Shown here piece after piece: positions 59,791 to 64,000 of a stretch of DNA of 64,000 nucleotides. Position 1 is the stretch's first letter. Each line of letters opens with the position of its first letter. The stretch spans positions 62,001-126,000 of the forward strand of contig NW_020126825.1 in assembly GCF_002994745.2 (NCBI RefSeq), given 5' to 3'. The position numbers were made by a program, and so were the translations under genes. This DNA is from Rosa chinensis. Taxonomy: Eukaryota > Streptophyta > Magnoliopsida > Rosales > Rosaceae. A model generated the notes under the pieces. The model saw nothing but the letters and a program-made list of their open reading frames with translations, made no database searches and was not told the DNA's origin.

Positions 59791-62700
59791 TGTAACATCC
59801 CGAACCTAAATTTACCAGTTTACGAGTCTTTCGATTTCAATGGGTAAACAACATTTACATTACTTTTTGGCTCCGTTTCGACATTTTAGGGGCCCTAAAA
59901 GTTGACTTTTTGTTCAGGTCAAAATTTGAGAAAATGTTCTTCATGAAAGTTGTAGAGGACGTTAAACCGAGCGCGTGCATATATGGTACGTAAAAATCGG
60001 AGTTCGTATCCGAAAGTTATAAGCAAAAATGTAAAGTTACTGTTCATGATAAATTAGTATATATATTCAAAAATTTACTGTGGTAGATCAGTTCTACCAC
60101 TCTCTCTCTCTCTCTCCTCTCCGTTTCTCTCTCCCCGAGCTCTCTCTCTCCCCTCTGCACCTCCGGCCACCTTTCGATTCCGGCCACCTGGGAGCGGACC
60201 GCGACTACCGTTAGCTTCATCTCCTCCTCCTAGACACGCCTACGGTGGTAGCTCGTCGAGTCTTGGCAGGAAAACGGCGAACCAAAGCTAAGAAGTTTAC
60301 TATAGCATGTGACCATTGACCTCAATTCCAGCCACCCCGGCGACAAAGCCAGGCTTTTTAAGCGCATTGAGGCGTACTTGAAGCTCCCCAAATATCTTGA
60401 AGCGATTTGCAGCGTGGAGGAATAAAGCATAATTAGAAAATTTTACTCTACTTCGGTTTGCTTAATTGTTTGGCCACTTAGAGGTATTTTCTGACTTGGC
60501 CACAGCTATGAAAGGTGCTTAGAATGTTGAGTTGATGATGTTGGTAAAATTTGGTAGCCAGATGTGGTAGTTGACCGGAGGCTCGTGGGGCCCAGGCGCA
60601 GCCGCCTGTGGCTGCTCGTGAGGGCGCGCGTCCGACTGTTCCTGGTGAGTTGTTTTGGTCTATTGAGTAGTATATATTGTTATGAATTTATGGATAGGTG
60701 TTTGGTGGAAGTTGGAGGAGGTTTGGATATTAATCGGAATTTCCGAAGTTCAATAGTTTGGTTATTGATTTATGAGAATTCCACTATCGGATTTCTCTCA
60801 GCTTTGCCCTAGAAATCTTCAATTAAAGAATTGGTGCAAATGATAAAGTTTTGGTTTAATTAGAGAAGAAATAGATATATTAATTTATGAGGATTTGATG
60901 TGGGAATCGTATTTAATTTTCAGATTGTTATTCACGAAATATAATTGTATACAGGGCGATATACCGAGCTATTGCTCGATGAAGGAACTCGTATGCATGA
61001 TCGCCTAAATAGTTCTGTGAGTGGACATTTATTATAAATTAAATGTGCATGCAGTATATTATTATTTTCCGACTGAGGTTTAATTTATTATTTGAATTAT
61101 TGAGTATTATGATTTTATGAGCTTGATTTCTTGAGATTTATTATGCACTATGAGTTACGGGATTTTTAGTGGATTTCCTTCCCAAGGGCTTTCAATAGAT
61201 TTTCAAGCTAATTATTTATGAGTTATTGAGTTGGGAAATGATCGGGAAGTGACTGATTCATAAAATATTATGAGAATTATTGATTTCGAATATCAGTTTT
61301 TATGATGATATACGAGTACGAAGGATTTAGCAAATATTTGAGCATGATTGAATTATCGAGATTTATTGAGTTTTGAGCTCCGCACTTATCAGCCTTGAGT
61401 TAGATTGAGATTTTTTTTCCGAAAGCATTTATTGATTTACAGAGTATTTGATTTATGCTTTCAAGAATTTATTGAGATATTGAGGTTTTAGTTAGCGAGA
61501 TCATCCTGAGTTATGCTTTCGGTGAATTTTTAATGTTTTATTGAAGTAACAGCGAGTTTTTTTCCAAAAGCAAGTAATTGAAAAAGGTTGTTTCCAGTTT
61601 ATTGAGGAGGCTATTCAGTTTATTGAGGAGGTTATCTTTGGCGCATGCGTATATTACCTAGTTGGCAGTCCCGTCTAGGTAATAGTCTGGTTGGCAGTCC
61701 CTTCCAAACTACATCCCGGTTGGCAGTCCCTTCCGATGCGTCACCTAGTTGGCAATCCCTTCCAGATGACATGAGGCAGTCCCTTCTAACTACCTGTGGC
61801 TAGTTGGCAGTCCCTTCTACCCACCGCCTCTTATTCCGGTTGGTAATCCCTTCCGATGTGTCACCTGGTTGGCAGTCCCTTCCAGATGACATGAGGTAGT
61901 TAGTTGGCAGTCCCTTCTAACTACCTGTGGCTAGTTGGCAGTCCCTTCTATCCACCGCTTCCTATTCCGGTTGGCAGTCCCTTCCGATACGTCTTCTTGG
62001 TGGCAGTCCCTCCTAGATGGCATGAGATGACTAGACAGCAGTCCTTTCTAGTCATCAAACGAGCCTCTTGAAAAGGATGTTTTATAAGGATTGAGGATGA
62101 GATTTTAAGAGATTGCAAGATATTCTATTTTTACGTGATTAAGATTGCAGTATTTTCAAGATTGTTACTGCATGCGAGGTTTTAGAGAATAACTTGGGAA
62201 AGCATTAAGTTTTACATATTCATTCGAAATTACTTATTTTTCGTCCACTCACTCTAACGGTTTTTTTTTTAAATGTTTTCCCCTGGGCTCTTTGGTTTCA
62301 AATGCCCAGTTTGCAGCCAGTTTAGCTTGAGGTCGGGCATACTTGGGGTTGAGGCATAGCTGTCATAGCTTCCGCATTATAAAGTTTCAGTCATTTATCT
62401 TGTATTCTATTCTTTTGTACGCCTATACATTAGATTGCTCTGATAACCTATGAGATTAATATTCTTAAGTTCAGAATTGTTTGTGAAATGGGAGATATTG
62501 TGATATAGGGAGCAGGGTGGCTCCAGAAGAATAAGGGTGGATTATTTTAGAAGTATAAATGTCTTTCTACAGGTTTTTGGGTAGTCCACTTTTAGAGGGA
62601 GTTCCGCCAATTTTTTTTTTTTTTTTGTAGAATTTCTTCTGAGGTGGGCCCCGCAGGGCCACTTTGGATTTTAAGATGAAATCCGGGGCGAGTCCTGTCA
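59791..62700 (+). mobile_element. solo LTR of a Ty3/gypsy-type retrotransposon, 2910 bp
   Basis: Starts TGTAACATCCCGAACC, ends GGGGCGAGTCCTGTCA, and is flanked by a perfect TTCTC duplication (59786-59790, 62701-62705). It is homologous to the LTR at 32206-34780 for much of its length, including 'catgaaagttgtagaggacg', 'accgagctattgctcga' and 'aatgcccagtttgcag'. No primer site follows, so it is a solo LTR. It differs from its relative mainly by a hairpin array at 61652-62056. Confidence 0.93.
61652..62056 (+). repeat. hairpin array with conserved 13-nt loop TTGGCAGTCCCTT, about 12 units
   Basis: Each unit has a near-constant loop and variable self-complementary arms: 61652-61684 (TATTACCTAG / CTAGGTAATA, 10 bp perfect), 61894-61926 (AGGTAGTTAG / CTAACTACCT, 10 bp perfect), 62026-62056 (GATGACTAG / CTAGTCATC, 9 bp perfect), 61860-61890 (GTCACCTGG / CCAGATGAC, one mismatch), 61796-61824 and 61927-61955 (GTGGCTAG / CTAYCCAC, one mismatch). 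A higher-order repeat of about 120-130 bp groups them (61716, 61836, 61967). Confidence 0.9.
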
Positions 62701-62959
62701 TTCTCCTTGAAAGCTACTGAGTCATTCTTGCTGTTGTTAGGCTTGTTGCAGAGAATTCAGGTCTTGGACTGCGGAAGGTGGAGAAGGGGTGGCTGGGATA
62801 CTAGTACCTGTGATAAAACCCAGATGAGCCAGCTTCAAATAACTAAAATCTAGTATAAGCAAAATTTAGAAATGTAATCAGATCAGATGGCCGATTGCTC
62901 CTTGCGATCTCCTTCTTCTCGACTGTCTTGAAGTAGTAAAGGTGGACCGCCGCAACAAC

Positions 62960-63432
62960 AACCTCTGTTTTATCCTAATGGGGGTGGTATCAAGCAATTG
63001 TACCGGCGCTTCAGCGGGGGACAATGTCATTCATAATGCTCCATAAGTGTCAAATTCAACTTCAATTTCAGCTGGTAAATGAGGTTTCTATCGAGACAAG
63101 GTATCAACTCCGAGAATTGCATATCACAAATCAGTTGAATCGTAGCGATCATAGTACCAATTATTATCGACAAACCCTAAATGTTGGCATGAATTTCAAA
63201 TGAGAAAGAAGAATTACATCCAGGAATACTTTGGGGGGGGCTCTGCCTCACGAAGACGACGAGTGAGGGAGTCGAAGCCATTCGAATCGGAAGCCTCTTT
63301 GTCTTTGGAGCGGCGGGGGCCCGGAGCGAAGGACCAGCCGTAGTAGAAGCAGAGCAGACCTAGGCACACAATGAGGCCGAGCAGAACGGACTTGAGCAAC
63401 TTGGGGAAGCTGATGTCATTCTTGTGCTTCAT
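62960..63432 (-). pseudogene. broken 5' part of a PMT-type putative methyltransferase gene
   Basis: Intact relatives are type II Golgi membrane proteins of the plant PMT/QUA2 (DUF248) family, linked to wall-polysaccharide methylation. ATG at 63432 opens MKHKNDISFPKLLKSVLLGL followed by a hydrophobic anchor (IVCLGLLCFYYG) and SFAPGPRRS. The frame is lost after about 63280 and stops at 63214. A second block (63128 to about 62965) reads CDMQFSELIPCLDRN, then LKLNLTLMEHYE, a stop, HCPP and, in a shifted frame, RRYNCLIPPP, the diagnostic N-terminal catalytic-domain sequence. Stops and frameshifts make it a pseudogene. It lies inside the long-TIR element, so it was probably captured. Confidence 0.8.
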
Positions 63433-64000
63433 TTTTGTTCTAGTTCAAGGAGAGAGCAGAGACGGACGTGACTTCATCAGGAGATGGAGGCAGCTTCGTC
63501 AGGCATTCAATTTAGGTTCAGGTAGCGGCTTCGTCAATAACCTGGTTTCAAAGGCGGATGGAGGCGACACGTGTTGGCTTGCAGTCTTGCACCCAAGAAC
63601 CCTTCTTAAGGGTTCAAAATTCTCAAAAATAAGAAAAAAAAGAAAGAAAAAAAAAGTGAGATAGATAAGAGAGACATTACAGAGAAAAAAAGAAAAGAAA
63701 TTAGATTAAATTTGGAATGTCCATTTTGCCCTTCTTAGGGGTTCAAATTCTGAAAAGTGGGTCATCATGTCGCAGCCAACTCAGTTTTATTTGGAGCCAA
63801 CTTTGAAATTTAGACTCGGGTGATGGAAATTGGAACTGTAGGGACCAACGTGATTAAAAAAAAAATCAGGGACTGAAGTGAAGATCGACCCAAAGTTGGA
63901 TGGGGCAAACTGAATTTAGTCCTAAAATATAATATGCAGCAACAAGTGAACTATAATCCCCACGTAAACATGAGCTTAGTTTAAACGAAACTTAAACTAT
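63433..64000. other. former 5'UTR of the PMT fragment and right inverted repeat
   Basis: About 63433-63600 looks like leader DNA of the PMT gene. 63725-63924 is the right arm of the long-TIR element. The last 75 bases show no gene. Confidence 0.45.

Larger units (their letters stand above)
57720..63924. mobile_element. long-TIR element (Pack-MULE candidate), about 6.2 kb, with captured gene and nested solo LTR
   Basis: Bases about 57720-57945 and 63924-63725 are inverted repeats of about 200 bp: both read AGGACTAAATT, GTCGATCTTCACTTCAGTCC and AGTTCCAATTTCCATCACC in order. Similarity may continue outward on both sides, so the exact ends and target duplication are not defined and the right end may lie beyond the window. 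No transposase is seen. The interior contains a PMT-like pseudogene at the right and the solo LTR at 59791-62700. Without the LTR the element would be about 3.3 kb. Confidence 0.6.

Noticed and set aside
61652..62056. Ordinary minisatellite explanation for the 'ttggcagtccctt' repeats
   Set aside because: There is a higher-order repeat of about 120-130 bp, but neighbouring units have different arms that remain complementary, which plain minisatellite expansion does not predict.

Overview
The window is eukaryotic nuclear DNA from a flowering plant, a eudicot and probably Rosaceae (the family is an inference from element style and from nearest-looking proteins, not proven). Spliced genes with GT-AG introns, a PPR gene, a caffeoyl-CoA O-methyltransferase-like gene and layers of nested plant transposons support this. 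Most of the 64 kb is transposable element; I can support only about three plausible host genes.

Layout. 1-5.8 kb and 13.0-22 kb are two copies of one ancestral segment. Each begins with a PPR gene: copy 1 is truncated by an internal deletion, copy 2 is nearly whole but ends in a premature stop. Copy 2 has since received a tandem duplication, a MULE-type MITE and a complete Ty1/copia element (16264-20607, TSD ATTAG). Between the copies lie a hAT-type MITE (3332-4003), a fragment of a fasciclin-like arabinogalactan protein gene, a solo Ty3/gypsy-type LTR (6723-10023, TSD TTAAA) holding a MULE-type MITE, and a degenerate 2.4-kb element holding another MITE. A small acidic-protein gene lies on the minus strand near 23 kb.

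From 24.4 to 51.8 kb there is a retrotransposon nest. Element A (24435-31989, TSD AGATC) carries a Helitron (25094-27067) and a noncoding interior studded with hairpins. Next come a truncated gypsy-type element (LTR 32206-34780), copia element B (36682-40180), and copia element C on the minus strand (40334-51765). The 5' LTR of C is split by a 4.6-kb CACTA transposon (47028-51629, TSD CAA) that has captured exons of an organellar seryl-tRNA synthetase and of a COP10-like E2-variant gene. A five-exon CCoAOMT-like gene follows (52496-54735). The last 6.3 kb is a long-TIR element (about 57720-63924) carrying a broken PMT-type methyltransferase gene and a nested solo LTR (59791-62700, TSD TTCTC).

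Most unusual signal: several unrelated retroelements here carry arrays of hairpins in which the loop is conserved while the stems differ from copy to copy and remain self-complementary. Element A has about 30 (loop CCNGAAGT or CNGAA), solo LTR 59791-62700 has about a dozen (13-nt loop TTGGCAGTCCCTT), and solo LTR 6723-10023 has a smaller set around GACCGTT. Covarying stems around a fixed loop are not explained by coding or by simple tandem duplication.
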